DNA of 44,418 nt from Mesorhizobium sp. LSJC280B00 (GTDB lineage Bacteria; Pseudomonadota; Alphaproteobacteria; Rhizobiales; Rhizobiaceae), in the NCBI RefSeq assembly GCF_000502835.1, contig NZ_AYVL01000002.1, positions 432,926-477,343 of the forward strand, read 5' to 3'. Positions 25,193 to 33,592 of this stretch are shown here, one piece after another (position 1 is the stretch's first letter; each line of letters starts with the position of its first letter). The notes below the pieces were generated by a model that saw only the letters and a program-made list of their open reading frames with translations, made no database searches and was not told where the DNA came from. The position numbers were made by a program, and so were the translations under genes.

Positions 25193-26692
25193 ATGAGCAT
25201 CATCGACACCCGCACGCCCGACGCCAAGCGCCTGGTTCCCGGCGCCACCGGCGACTGGGAGATCATCATCGGCCTCGAGGTCCACGCGCAGGTGACCTCT
25301 CAGGCAAAGCTGTTTTCCGGCGCCTCGACCATTTTCGGCGCCGCGCCCAACGCCAATGTCAGCCTGGTCGACGCGGCGATGCCCGGCATGCTGCCGGTCA
25401 TCAACGAGGAATGCGTCAAGCAGGCGATCCGCACCGGGCTGGGCCTGAAGGCCGAGATCAACCACAAATCGGTCTTCGACAGGAAAAACTATTTCTATCC
25501 CGACCTGCCGCAGGGCTACCAGATCTCGCAGTTCAAGCAGCCGATCGTCGGCGAGGGCAAGGTGATCGTCTCGGTCGGCCCGGACCGGCAGGGCGAATTC
25601 GAGGACATCGAGGTCGGCATCGAGCGCCTGCACCTGGAGCAGGACGCCGGCAAGTCGATGCACGACCAGCATGCGACGATGTCCTACGTCGATCTCAACC
25701 GCTCCGGCGTGGCGCTGATGGAGATCGTCTCCAAGCCGGATATGCGTTCCGCCGATGAAGCCAAGGCCTATGTCACCAAGCTGCGCACCATCGTGCGCTA
25801 TCTCGGCACGTGCGACGGCAATATGGACGAAGGCTCGCTGCGCGCCGACGTCAACGTCTCGGTGCGGCGGCCCGGCGGCGAATTCGGCACGCGCTGCGAG
25901 ATCAAGAACGTCAACTCGATCCGTTTCATCGGCCAGGCCATCGACTATGAAGCGCGCCGCCAGATTGCCATCCTCGAGGACGGCGGCAGGATCGAGCAGG
26001 AAACGCGGCTGTTCGACCCCAATAAGGGTGAGACGCGCTCGATGCGCTCCAAGGAAGAAGCGCATGACTACCGCTATTTCCCCGATCCCGATCTTCTGCC
26101 GCTGGAATTCGACCAGGCCTATGTCGACGAACTGGCAAAGGACCTGCCGGAACTTCCCGATGCCAAAAAGGCGCGACTGATCGCTTCGCTTGGCCTGTCG
26201 ACCTACGATGCCTCGATCCTGGTATCGGAAAAGGCGGTCGCCGATTATTTCGAGAAGGTGGCGGCCGGGCGCGACGGCAAGCTCGCCGCCAACTGGGTCA
26301 TCAACGACCTCCTGGGTGCCTTGAACAAGGCCGGCAAGGACATTGAAAACGCTCCTGTTTCACCCGACCAGCTTGGTGCTGTCATCGACCTGATCAAGGA
26401 AGGCACCATCTCCGGCAAGATCGCCAAGGATCTGTTCGAGATCGTCTGGAACGAGGGCGGCGATCCGCGTCAGCTGGTCGAGAGCCGTGGCATGAAGCAG
26501 GTCACCGATACCGGCGCCATCGAAAAGGCGGTCGACGAGGTGATCGCGGCCAACCCGGACAAGGTCGAACAGGCGCGCGCCAAGCCGACCATGGCCGGCT
26601 GGTTCGTCGGCCAGGTGATGAAGGCGACTGGCGGCAAGGCCAATCCGCAGGCGGTCAACGAGCTGGTCAAGGCCAGGCTCGGGATCGAGTAG
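25193..26692 (+). CDS. gatB: Aspartyl/glutamyl-tRNA amidotransferase subunit B
   Basis: 499-aa subunit of the GatCAB complex, which converts misacylated Glu-tRNA(Gln) or Asp-tRNA(Asn) to the amide forms. The kinase-like domain begins [20 protein letters not shown] and has [39 protein letters not shown] and [17 protein letters not shown]. The C-terminal helical YqeY-like tail domain ends [20 protein letters not shown]. Start at ATG 25193 gives the usual [14 protein letters not shown] opening; ATG 25181 would add four residues. gatA and gatC are not adjacent. Confidence 0.95.
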   Translation: MSIIDTRTPDAKRLVPGATGDWEIIIGLEVHAQVTSQAKLFSGASTIFGAAPNANVSLVDAAMPGMLPVINEECVKQAIRTGLGLKAEINHKSVFDRKNYFYPDLPQGYQISQFKQPIVGEGKVIVSVGPDRQGEFEDIEVGIERLHLEQDAGKSMHDQHATMSYVDLNRSGVALMEIVSKPDMRSADEAKAYVTKLRTIVRYLGTCDGNMDEGSLRADVNVSVRRPGGEFGTRCEIKNVNSIRFIGQAIDYEARRQIAILEDGGRIEQETRLFDPNKGETRSMRSKEEAHDYRYFPDPDLLPLEFDQAYVDELAKDLPELPDAKKARLIASLGLSTYDASILVSEKAVADYFEKVAAGRDGKLAANWVINDLLGALNKAGKDIENAPVSPDQLGAVIDLIKEGTISGKIAKDLFEIVWNEGGDPRQLVESRGMKQVTDTGAIEKAVDEVIAANPDKVEQARAKPTMAGWFVGQVMKATGGKANPQAVNELVKARLGIE

Positions 26693-26693
26693 G

Positions 26694-27182
26694 ATGTTCG
26701 TCCGCACCGCCGGCGAGCGCGATCTGGCGGCGGTGCGCGCATTGCTGATCGAGACGTGGCATGCCACCTATGACGCCATCTATGGCGCGGCGCGGGTTAC
26801 CGAAATCACCGATGAATGGCATTCGATCGCCGCGCTCAAGGCACGGCTGACGCGGCCGAACTCGGAGTTCCTGGTCGCCGACGACGGCAAAAGCATCGGC
26901 GGCATGGCTTTCGCGGCCGCCACCACGGATGCCAGGATCGTCATGCTGAACCAGCTTTACGTCCATCCGGCCTGGCAGAGGCAAGGCATCGGCCAGGCGC
27001 TGCTGGACGAGATCGAGGCCAGCTTTCCGGAGGTCCGGACGCTGCGCGTCGAGGTCGAGGAAGCAAATGCTCCGGCCATCGCCTTTTACCGCTCGCGAGG
27101 GTTCTTGCCCGCCGGCAACACGGCCGATTGCGGCGGCGCCTCGGGCTTGCCGGCGCTGGTTTTGGAGAAGCAACTCGGATAG
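26694..27182 (+). CDS. GNAT family N-acetyltransferase
   Basis: 162-aa cytoplasmic acetyltransferase. Acetyl-CoA-binding motif A is LYVHPAWQRQGIGQALLDEI (Q/R-x-x-G-x-G/A form), preceded by the beta-4 strand DARIVMLNQ and followed by VEVEEANAPAIAFYRSRGF. Start ATG 26694 comes one base after the gatB stop, so it is translated from the same message. The acceptor substrate is unknown. It marks the end of the core plus-strand run before the minus-strand accessory block. Confidence 0.88.
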   Translation: MFVRTAGERDLAAVRALLIETWHATYDAIYGAARVTEITDEWHSIAALKARLTRPNSEFLVADDGKSIGGMAFAAATTDARIVMLNQLYVHPAWQRQGIGQALLDEIEASFPEVRTLRVEVEEANAPAIAFYRSRGFLPAGNTADCGGASGLPALVLEKQLG

Positions 27183-27198
27183 CTCGTTCGCCTGACGC

Positions 27199-27540
27199 TC
27201 AGTTGCGTTTCTCAGGCAGGTTGGAGCAGCCGGCAGCGAGAAACTCGCACGGCAGGCTGCCGCCTCCACCCGACGTGTGCGGGGGCGTGGCGGCTTCGAT
27301 TTTTTCCACCTCGTAATATTTCGAGGTGACGCCCCATTTTTTGACGCCCTGGCACGTCGAGCGCACGCCAACCTCCGTCGCCTTTGCCGCAGTCTTATAA
27401 TACGTGGTGATCCTGCAGGATTGGCTGACCGGCAGCGCGTTCGCCGGGCTTGTGACCGGCGGCATGAAGTTCGGGAAGGCAAGCAGCGAGATTGCCGCAA
27501 TGATCCTGACGGCGGGCATGGTGTGAGGAAGGTGCAGCAT
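27199..27540 (-). CDS. Small secreted protein with four cysteines
   Basis: 113-aa protein with a hydrophobic signal region (VRIIAAISLLAFPNFMPP, about 11-28) and a probable cleavage near ANALP. The mature part has CRITTYYKTAAKATEVGVRS, then TCQGVKKWGVTSKYYE and a C-terminal tail with two more Cys (SLPCEFLAAGC). Four cysteines in an exported protein suggest two disulfides. The CxxTYYxTAAKxTEVG segment faintly recalls DUF6289-like small secreted proteins, but I would not assign it. Start ATG 27540 has ggagg. Third member of a trio of secreted proteins with a common upstream motif. Confidence 0.7.
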   Translation of the reverse strand: MLHLPHTMPAVRIIAAISLLAFPNFMPPVTSPANALPVSQSCRITTYYKTAAKATEVGVRSTCQGVKKWGVTSKYYEVEKIEAATPPHTSGGGGSLPCEFLAAGCSNLPEKRN

Positions 27541-27627
27541 CGTTTGCCTCCATCGATGGCGCCGCTCGCTCGTGGCGCAGCGGCGCGTTTGTCCCGGCAA
27601 GATCAGGCCATGAAGCCGGCGCTGCCG

Positions 27628-27650
27628 CATCTGCCGCGCGGGGGAAGGCG
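27628..27650 (-). promoter_or_regulatory. Shared upstream motif, copy near the 113-aa secreted gene
   Basis: gcatctgccgcgcgggggaag on the plus strand matches the core catcNNCCGCRCGGGGGA of the elements at 28967-28992 and 29399-29424. It lies 88-110 bp upstream of ATG 27540. Confidence 0.4.
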
Positions 27651-27691
27651 GCAGCGGTCTGAACCGCCGCCGTCATCCGCGAGCGGCCGCG

Positions 27692-28903
27692 TCAGGGCGT
27701 TTTCGGCTTGATGAGCGCCTTTATCGGAACGGCGACTTTTGGAGGCCGGACCGCACTGGTTCCACCATCGACGGCCAGCCCGCCGCTGTTGAGATAGCGT
27801 ACCGTATAGTGCAGCTCATAGCCGGGAACTCTGATCCATGTAGGCTTGGGATTGAACTGGTCCGGCGGCCTCGAATACCACTTCGGGATCTGCATGATCT
27901 TGGAACCGGCACCGAATCCCGCAGTCTTGGCCGCTACTGCGAAGGCGCTGTCTCTGGGGTCGTTCGGCGGCTGGTCGACATTGCCGATGACGACCAGCGA
28001 ATCGTATTTTCGCGCGTCCAGCCGTACTGCGGGAAGGTTCAGCACAGCCACGTCGCCTTCGCGCATCGTCAGCGCCTTCTGACGGCCATCCTCATTGGCA
28101 TAGACGTTGAGGTTTATGGCCTCGGATTCCGCATAGACGACATTGTTGTGGAAGTCGCGGGCTGGCAGGCGTGTGAGGCTGTCGAAGGTCACTTCAACCG
28201 TCGGCTTGGCTATGGCGTCCGTCACCACCAGGTTGCGCCGCGGCACCGTCCAGAAGATGAGATCATCGCCGCTGGCCTGCGTGCCGGCATCGGAGCCGTC
28301 TATTGCCGAGCATTTCGAATTTGGAACCGGCGTCGTCACCGGCAGGGGTGCCGAAAACGAGCTGCGTACCTGAGCGTCGATGTAGTTACCGACGTTGAAA
28401 ACGTCTTCGAGGATGTTGCCGCCCTCGAAGCTCGCCGGGCCGGGTTGCGAGCGGATGATGACCTGGCTGGAATCGGTCTGCCAGCCGCTGCAGAAGACGT
28501 TGACGTCTATGGGAATGCCGATATGGCGGTCGGAGGTCACCGGGATCGAGACTTTGATGGTCAGGATGTAAGGAACTTTGACAAACCAGCTGTTCGGCTG
28601 GTTCAGCATCTGCGTCGCAAAGCGCGACGGCCGCCATTGCTTCAGCGATTCGATCGATGCGCGTGACGATCGTCCCTGGGCGGCCAGCTGTGCGTTGGTG
28701 GCGTCGACCTTGGCTTGCGCCAGGTTGCGGACGGTGTTGGTGATCAGGAACACGCCGAGTTCGGCTTTGCAGGGCCTGTTCGATTGTGTGGCGTTGCATG
28801 GGGCAAGTGCCGCACTGGGAACCGGCGGCCCCGAAGGCGGCGGCTGGGCGGCCGCGGTGGCCGCCATCAGGCAGAAGAACAGCATCGTGCAGGTTTTCAA
28901 CAT
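27692..28903 (-). CDS. Unrecognised 403-aa secreted protein
   Basis: Begins MLKTCTMLFFCLMAATAAAQ, a clear signal peptide, followed by a Pro-rich linker and a paired-Cys segment PCNATQSNRPCKAELGVFLI. Next is a helical part (TVRNLAQAKVDATNAQLAAQ) and then beta-rich stretches: VKVPYILTIKVSIPVTSDRH, IGIPIDVNVFCSGW, ALTMREGDVAVLNLPAVRL and YELHYTVRYLNSGGLAV. Overall it looks like a large beta-sandwich or surface/periplasmic protein. No catalytic motif stands out and I do not recognise the family. Start ATG 28903 has gagg. It has a motif-bearing upstream region like its two secreted neighbours. Confidence 0.78.
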   Translation of the reverse strand: MLKTCTMLFFCLMAATAAAQPPPSGPPVPSAALAPCNATQSNRPCKAELGVFLITNTVRNLAQAKVDATNAQLAAQGRSSRASIESLKQWRPSRFATQMLNQPNSWFVKVPYILTIKVSIPVTSDRHIGIPIDVNVFCSGWQTDSSQVIIRSQPGPASFEGGNILEDVFNVGNYIDAQVRSSFSAPLPVTTPVPNSKCSAIDGSDAGTQASGDDLIFWTVPRRNLVVTDAIAKPTVEVTFDSLTRLPARDFHNNVVYAESEAINLNVYANEDGRQKALTMREGDVAVLNLPAVRLDARKYDSLVVIGNVDQPPNDPRDSAFAVAAKTAGFGAGSKIMQIPKWYSRPPDQFNPKPTWIRVPGYELHYTVRYLNSGGLAVDGGTSAVRPPKVAVPIKALIKPKTP

Positions 28904-28966
28904 GGTATCCTCGCTCTGTCGTTGGAAACCACCCTCCGGCTAGACAGCAGCATGTGTTCGATTGCG

Positions 28967-28992
28967 GTTCATCGCCCGCACGGGGGATGAAC
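28967..28992 (-). promoter_or_regulatory. Shared upstream motif/hairpin, copy near the 403-aa secreted gene
   Basis: gttcatcgcccgc followed by acgggggatgaac forms a 7-bp outer stem (extended to 10 bp by flanking gcg/cgc) and lies 64-89 bp upstream of ATG 28903. It matches 29399-29424 at 22 of 26 positions. It could also serve as a 3'-end stem for the Cys-rich gene, which stops at 29051. Confidence 0.5.
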
Positions 28993-29050
28993 CGCGAAAC
29001 ATCGGGCCGGCCCAGCGACGTCGAGCCGCCGTCCTTTTCGGATTGGATGT

Positions 29051-29350
29051 CTACTGCTTCACGACGCCTTTGGTTGTCGCCTTCGGCGTGACGACCTTGG
29101 GCTTGGGGGTTTTCGGGCCGGGGTCGACTACCAATGCGGCCGTGCAGGAGCATTTGCCCGAACCGCAGTTCAGGTCGCCCTTGCACATTTTGGAATGCCG
29201 CATATCGGTGCAGTCGGCGGTCCCGGAGCAGGAGCAACTGCCTTGCCCAATCGTTCCGGACTGACATTTGAAGCTCCATGCCGGATCGGCGGCAAGGCCG
29301 GCCACTGCGAGCGATAAGGCAAAAAGCGTCGTCGAGATGAGCTTGCGCAT
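29051..29350 (-). CDS. Small secreted cysteine-rich protein
   Basis: 99-aa protein. The signal peptide is MRKLISTTLFALSLAVAGLA with cleavage near ADPAWSF. The mature domain has eight cysteines within about 45 residues (KCQSG, SCSCSG, DCTD, MCKG, NCGSG, KCSC), ending in a Lys/Pro/Thr-rich tail (PKTPKPKVVTPKATTKG). An even cysteine count and export argue for four disulfides and a compact knotted or metal-binding fold. I do not recognise a family. ATG 29350 has a good ggagg site. Flanked on both sides by copies of the 26-nt motif. Confidence 0.75.
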   Translation of the reverse strand: MRKLISTTLFALSLAVAGLAADPAWSFKCQSGTIGQGSCSCSGTADCTDMRHSKMCKGDLNCGSGKCSCTAALVVDPGPKTPKPKVVTPKATTKGVVKQ

Positions 29351-29398
29351 GAATACCTCCCGGTTCTATCGAGCGATGGAACCACGAAGCAGCAACGC

Positions 29399-29424
29399 CT
29401 TCATCTCCCGCGCGGGGGACGAAC
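29399..29424 (-). promoter_or_regulatory. Shared upstream motif, copy near the Cys-rich gene
   Basis: cttcatctcccgc followed by gcgggggacgaac lies 49-74 bp upstream of ATG 29350, in the same orientation as the copy at 28967-28992. Outer pairing is partly kept by G-U pairs on the minus-strand transcript. Confidence 0.5.
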
Positions 29425-29444
29425 TCGCATACCGGTGACGATCG

Positions 29445-30926
29445 TCAATGCTGTCCCTTCAGCACGACGAGATAGCCGCGTTCGACGCGAAGCCGGAACG
29501 CGATTTGCCCTGCAGTGCCGGGATCCTTGGAAACCTTGTCGATGACATAGCCGCTGGGATGCGAGCCAAGCCATTCTTCCGGTTTGTCGGTGGTTTCGAA
29601 TGGCTTTTGCAACCGGGCCAGGAAGCCGACTTCGCCTTGATAGTCGAAAGCCACGGCCCAGTCCGCATCCTTTCGCTCGTCGATGAAGTTGGCGAGCGGC
29701 GTCAGATCATAGCGTTTGAACGCGGTTGCCGATGCTACCGCGTGGCCGATGCCGAAAATGACAAGCATGACGATGGCCGAGCTCTTCAGCCTGGCGAGCG
29801 GGATCTCCGCCATGAAATAGCCGAACAGGATGACCACGAACGGCAACATCGGCACGACATAATGAGGCTGCTTGCCGGATATCGCGCTGAACACCAGAAA
29901 CACGGCAACGAACGAGAATGACAGCAGGCGCAAGGCGCGCAGATCCGGCGACTTCGCGTCGATCAGGCTGCGTATCCGCGTGCGCAGCTTCAACCGCCAC
30001 ACCTCGGGTATGAAGATCCACGGTATGAACATGACCGGCAGCAGCAGCAGATAGAAATAGAACGGCCGGCCGTGCGAATTGCGCAAATTGCCGGTGACGC
30101 GCCCCGCCGACTGGTTCCAGACGAGATCATAAACGAAATTGCCTTTTGTCAGGATGGTCGCCGGCACCAGCCAGATCGCCACCGGAATTAGTGCGGCGAG
30201 CAGGGCCAGGCCCATTCCAGCGAGGAAGTTCGGTGTCGTCAGTCCCGCCCGCCCGTCGCGCCAGAACGGGTAGAACAGGATGGGCGCGCCGATATGGATC
30301 AGCACCACCGGGCCTTTCGTCAGCACGCCCATGCCGATGAACAGCCCGGCCAGGACGGCCTGCCAGCGGTTGCCGCTGCGGGCAAAGGCAATCAACGACA
30401 ACAGCGCGGCGAGCACAAAGACCGCCAGCAACAGATCGAACAGGATCAGCGTCGAATAGATGACGAACACGCTGCTTCCGGCGACCAGCCAGGGGATGCG
30501 CCGCGCGATGTCGTCGCGGCCCGGAAACAGGGTCTTTGCCAACGCCGTCGTCAGCCAGATGACGAGCGAGGAGGCGGCGAAGATGACCAGCATCGCCGCC
30601 GGCCGGCTGGCGCCGAAAATATTCCAGACAAGGTCGATAAGCCAAAACAGCAGTGGCGGCTTCTGCAGATAGGGCGCGAAATTCATCGTCGGGACGAAGA
30701 TCTGTCCGCTCAGATACATTTCCCAGGTGACGCTGAGATATCGCGTTTCGTCGACAGGCAGCAGTGGCCGGAAAGCGACCGCGATTACGATCAGCCCAAG
30801 CAGAAAGAGGTAGGGGAGCAGCCGCTCGGTAGATGTCGGTGTCAAAGATCGAGATCCGCGCCAGAAACCATTTTCATTCCAGCCGAGCATAGTGCCGCGT
30901 TTCTGGACCGCGAACGACCGCACCAT
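29445..30926 (-). CDS. GT39-family (ArnT/PMT-like) membrane glycosyltransferase
   Basis: 493-aa polytopic membrane enzyme with about 11 hydrophobic segments from residue 35 to 425. The first periplasmic loop has the catalytic-type Asp-Glu in LLPVDETRYLSVTWEMYLSG, then NFAPYLQKPPLLFWLI, the hallmark of ArnT-like transferases that use polyprenyl-phosphate sugars. The C-terminal periplasmic part (DADWAVAFDYQGEVGFLARL) is short. The acceptor is unknown; lipid A or a surface glycan are family precedents. Start ATG 30926 is the longest choice; ATG 30890 (MLGWNENGF) is also plausible, and neither has a clear ribosome-binding site. Confidence 0.85.
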   Translation of the reverse strand: MVRSFAVQKRGTMLGWNENGFWRGSRSLTPTSTERLLPYLFLLGLIVIAVAFRPLLPVDETRYLSVTWEMYLSGQIFVPTMNFAPYLQKPPLLFWLIDLVWNIFGASRPAAMLVIFAASSLVIWLTTALAKTLFPGRDDIARRIPWLVAGSSVFVIYSTLILFDLLLAVFVLAALLSLIAFARSGNRWQAVLAGLFIGMGVLTKGPVVLIHIGAPILFYPFWRDGRAGLTTPNFLAGMGLALLAALIPVAIWLVPATILTKGNFVYDLVWNQSAGRVTGNLRNSHGRPFYFYLLLLPVMFIPWIFIPEVWRLKLRTRIRSLIDAKSPDLRALRLLSFSFVAVFLVFSAISGKQPHYVVPMLPFVVILFGYFMAEIPLARLKSSAIVMLVIFGIGHAVASATAFKRYDLTPLANFIDERKDADWAVAFDYQGEVGFLARLQKPFETTDKPEEWLGSHPSGYVIDKVSKDPGTAGQIAFRLRVERGYLVVLKGQH

Positions 30927-31052
30927 GATTTTGGCCGAATTGCAACGATGCCGGTTTCGTTTCGCAGATTTTGCGGACGATGGTCTCAGGGCTTGAAAAA
31001 CTTGCCGGCCGAGTCTTCTGGACCGCTGCCGGTCCGGGGAACCTGAGCAAAA

Positions 31053-32213
31053 TCACCTGGAGCGCAAGGGTGGCGACAATTCGCGCATCAACAGTTCGAG
31101 CTCGCGCTGATCGCCTGTACCGGTCTTGTCGAAGATCGTCGCCAGCTGCGACTTGACGGTGCCGTCCGAGACGCCGCCGGCCGCGGCGATTTCCTTTCGC
31201 GTCAGGCCGGCGGCAACGTGACCGGCGACGCGCCTTTCTGCCGCGGTCAATCCGAACAGCGCCGCAATGGCGTCCAGCGCCGGGATTGGTGCCGAACCGG
31301 CCGCCGCGATGAAGATCGCTGCAGCGGCGCGCTGCGAGATGCGCGCCGAGATCTCACGCCGCGCCAGCGGCATCACATGGGCCACCGCCGGAACGGCCGT
31401 CTTGGCCAGGGGAATGTTGATGCCGCAAGGTCCGAGCGCGAATTCGTCGCGCGTGCCGAGCTGGACGGCGCGGCCGATCGCGGCATTGGCATTGGCATAG
31501 GTGAAGGAAAGCTGGCCGCGCACACAAGCAACCGAAATGTTTTCGGCGAGCAGCGCTTCGGCTGATGGATTGGCGAAGATGATGGTCATGTCTTCGGCGA
31601 CGATCAGCACCGGATGGTCGAGGCTTTCGATGATGGAGCGGAAGATTTCGGCCTTGCGCCGCTCGGCCTCGAACAGGTCGCCGATGGTCACCGCGCGCCG
31701 CACATGCGGTGCCAACAGGCAGACAAGCTCGATATCCTCGCGGGAAATCTGGCGCCTGTCCTTGTCGGTAACCACCATCAACGTGCCGATCCGGGTCGGC
31801 CGCTTCATCAACGCCACCCAGAAGAAATCGTCCAGGCGGTTGGGTTGCACCCATTCGCGCACGATGCGGCTTTCGAGCCATCTCTGTCGCGTATCCGGGC
31901 CTTGCAGGGCGTAGATCGAATCGACGGTGAACGGCACGTCGATCTCCATCTTGGGAACCGCCGCATAGAACGGCACTTGCGAGCCGTAGTCATGCTTCAA
32001 CGGCTCAAGAACTGCGGGATCGCCGCAAGACACCGAAAACCGCGCGGAGCTGCTGATCGTGTCGATGACGGCGAGCATGGCAAGCTGGCCTTCCGCCAGG
32101 TTGCAGATGGCCTCGAGTGTCGCCTGCCAGCGGTCGACGTCGGCAATCGAATCGTAGATCGCCTCAACGACCTGCGGCAACGCGCGACCGGCCGTGCCCG
32201 CCAGCGATGACAT
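31053..32213 (-). CDS. LuxR-type HTH transcriptional regulator with sensory N-terminus
   Basis: 386-aa regulator. The C-terminal LuxR HTH is at about 322-386 (LTAAERRVAGHVAAGLTRKE, then GVSDGTVKSQLATIFDKTGT). A central PAS-like region (about 190-290) contains IIESLDHPVLIVAEDMTIIFANPSAEALLA. The N-terminal 170 residues (IYDSIADVDRWQATLEAICN) are a further sensing or dimerisation part common to this alphaproteobacterial regulator group. No receiver domain. It is upstream of the GT39 gene on the same strand (127-bp gap), so it may control the following block or itself. Ligand unknown. Confidence 0.87.
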   Translation of the reverse strand: MSSLAGTAGRALPQVVEAIYDSIADVDRWQATLEAICNLAEGQLAMLAVIDTISSSARFSVSCGDPAVLEPLKHDYGSQVPFYAAVPKMEIDVPFTVDSIYALQGPDTRQRWLESRIVREWVQPNRLDDFFWVALMKRPTRIGTLMVVTDKDRRQISREDIELVCLLAPHVRRAVTIGDLFEAERRKAEIFRSIIESLDHPVLIVAEDMTIIFANPSAEALLAENISVACVRGQLSFTYANANAAIGRAVQLGTRDEFALGPCGINIPLAKTAVPAVAHVMPLARREISARISQRAAAAIFIAAAGSAPIPALDAIAALFGLTAAERRVAGHVAAGLTRKEIAAAGGVSDGTVKSQLATIFDKTGTGDQRELELLMRELSPPLRSR

Positions 32214-32468
32214 GAGCCCCTCTCATTTGCCGTCCTTGAGGCAACGAAGCTTCAACTCCTAGAATAACGCTGCGTAAGGTTGCCAACAACCCATTTCATC
32301 TGCTTCGGGCGGCCGCGAAAATGACATGATCGTTTCGCTTTCCCGCCACCCATTTGCTCCTCGGTTGCGGCAAGACGCTTGCCTTCGCAATGCCGTGAAG
32401 CCATAAGCAGGAACAGGCGCCGCAGCCGCCGCGAGGACTTGCTTCAAGGACTTGCCACGAGGATTTGG

Positions 32469-32867
32469 ATGAAAACTTTCCTTCTGCAGTTTTTCACCTG
32501 GTGGAATAGCCAGACATTGGGAACGCGCTTCCACACCTGGCGGCACGGCAAGAAGGTCGGGCAGGACGAGGTTGGCAACGTCTACTATGAGGGCGGCGTC
32601 GATTCGGAAGGCCGCACCCGTCGCTGGGTTATCTACCGCGACTATTCGGAAGCCTCGGCGATTCCGCCCGGCTGGCATGGCTGGATCCATCATCGTGTCG
32701 ACGTTGCGCCGCCAAGCGAAGACTACAAGCCACGCGACTGGCAAAAGCCGCATGTGCCGAACCTCACCGGCAGCCCCGCGGCCTATCGCCCGAAAGGCTC
32801 GGTGCTGACCAACCAGCATCGTCCGCAGGTGACGGGCGACTACGACGCCTGGACGCCTGGTTCGTGA
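32469..32867 (+). CDS. NADH:ubiquinone oxidoreductase subunit NDUFA12 family
   Basis: 132-aa accessory subunit of respiratory complex I, conserved from alphaproteobacteria to mitochondria. Recognisable are LLQFFTWWNSQTLGTRFHTW, GNVYYEGG, RRWVIYRDYSEASAIPPGWH, GWIHHRVDVAPP and the C-terminal LTGSPAAYRPKGS. ATG 32469 begins the conserved region; the open frame before it is unconvincing. It acts on the matrix/cytoplasmic side of the inner membrane complex. The DUF2155 gene follows after about 155 bp. Confidence 0.92.
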   Translation: MKTFLLQFFTWWNSQTLGTRFHTWRHGKKVGQDEVGNVYYEGGVDSEGRTRRWVIYRDYSEASAIPPGWHGWIHHRVDVAPPSEDYKPRDWQKPHVPNLTGSPAAYRPKGSVLTNQHRPQVTGDYDAWTPGS

Positions 32868-32885
32868 TCGATCGCCGCGACACGC

Positions 32886-32930
32886 GCGCGGTCCCCAAGG
32901 GCGCGGTCCCCACGGGGGCGGTCCTTTGTC
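32886..32930. repeat. 15-bp GC-rich tandem repeat
   Basis: gcgcggtccccaagg (32886-32900) and gcgcggtccccacgg (32901-32915) differ at one base, and a decayed third unit (gggcggtcctttg) follows. It is in the gap after the NDUFA12 gene. It could be a small simple-repeat expansion or part of a 3'-end structure. Confidence 0.7.
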
Positions 32931-33024
32931 GCCACAATTGCTGTTTAGCTGTTTGCTGATCCGACAGCAGCAACTAGCCTTGGCGTTAAGAGAATCACCC
33001 CGGGCGCAAACCACCGGACCTTGC

Positions 33025-33507
33025 ATGAGCATGTTCAGCCGAATTTTGACGGGCGGATTAACCGCGGTCGTTCTCGCTTCTATGGTGGCGCTTGCTACTG
33101 CGCAGGAATTGGCGCCGCCTGCGCCGGACGCGTCGGTGGCGCCTGCAGCACCGGCAGTATCCGAGCGCATCACCAATCCAGTCGCTGAATTCGCCGGCAT
33201 CGACAAGATCACCGGCCGTATCATCACCTTCGATGTTTATATCGACGAGACGGTTCAGTTCGGCGCTTTGCAGGTGACGCCGCGCATCTGCTATTCGCGG
33301 CCCGAAAACGAAGAGCCGAAGACGGATTCGTTCGTCGAGGTCGACGAGATCACGCTCGACCGGAAAATACGCCGTATCTTCACCGGCTGGATGTTTGCCG
33401 AAAGCCCCGGGATCAACGCCGTCGAGCATGCCGTCTATGATATCTGGCTGAAGGGCTGCAAGCAGAAGTCCGATGTGCCGGCACCCGCCGCCCCCAAAAC
33501 CAACTAG
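33025..33507 (+). CDS. DUF2155 family exported protein
   Basis: 160-aa protein with a signal peptide (about 1-27, ending LASMVALATAQE) and an Ala/Pro linker. The conserved DUF2155 core is AEFAGIDKITGRIITFDVYI, VQFGALQVTPRICYSRPENE, FTGWMFAESPGINAVEHAVY and DIWLKGC. The two Cys (RICYS, LKGCK) may pair. It is a periplasmic protein of unknown function, commonly beside NDUFA12 and aat in Rhizobiales. ATG 33025 chosen; ATG 33031 is an equal alternative. Confidence 0.87.
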   Translation: MSMFSRILTGGLTAVVLASMVALATAQELAPPAPDASVAPAAPAVSERITNPVAEFAGIDKITGRIITFDVYIDETVQFGALQVTPRICYSRPENEEPKTDSFVEVDEITLDRKIRRIFTGWMFAESPGINAVEHAVYDIWLKGCKQKSDVPAPAAPKTN

Positions 33508-33592
33508 AACCTGTCAGTGCGCGGCGGATACCGCGCCCTGCGGAACCGCCGCGTTGCCCGAGCGTTGGTGCCTCTCTACGGAGGAGGTTGCC

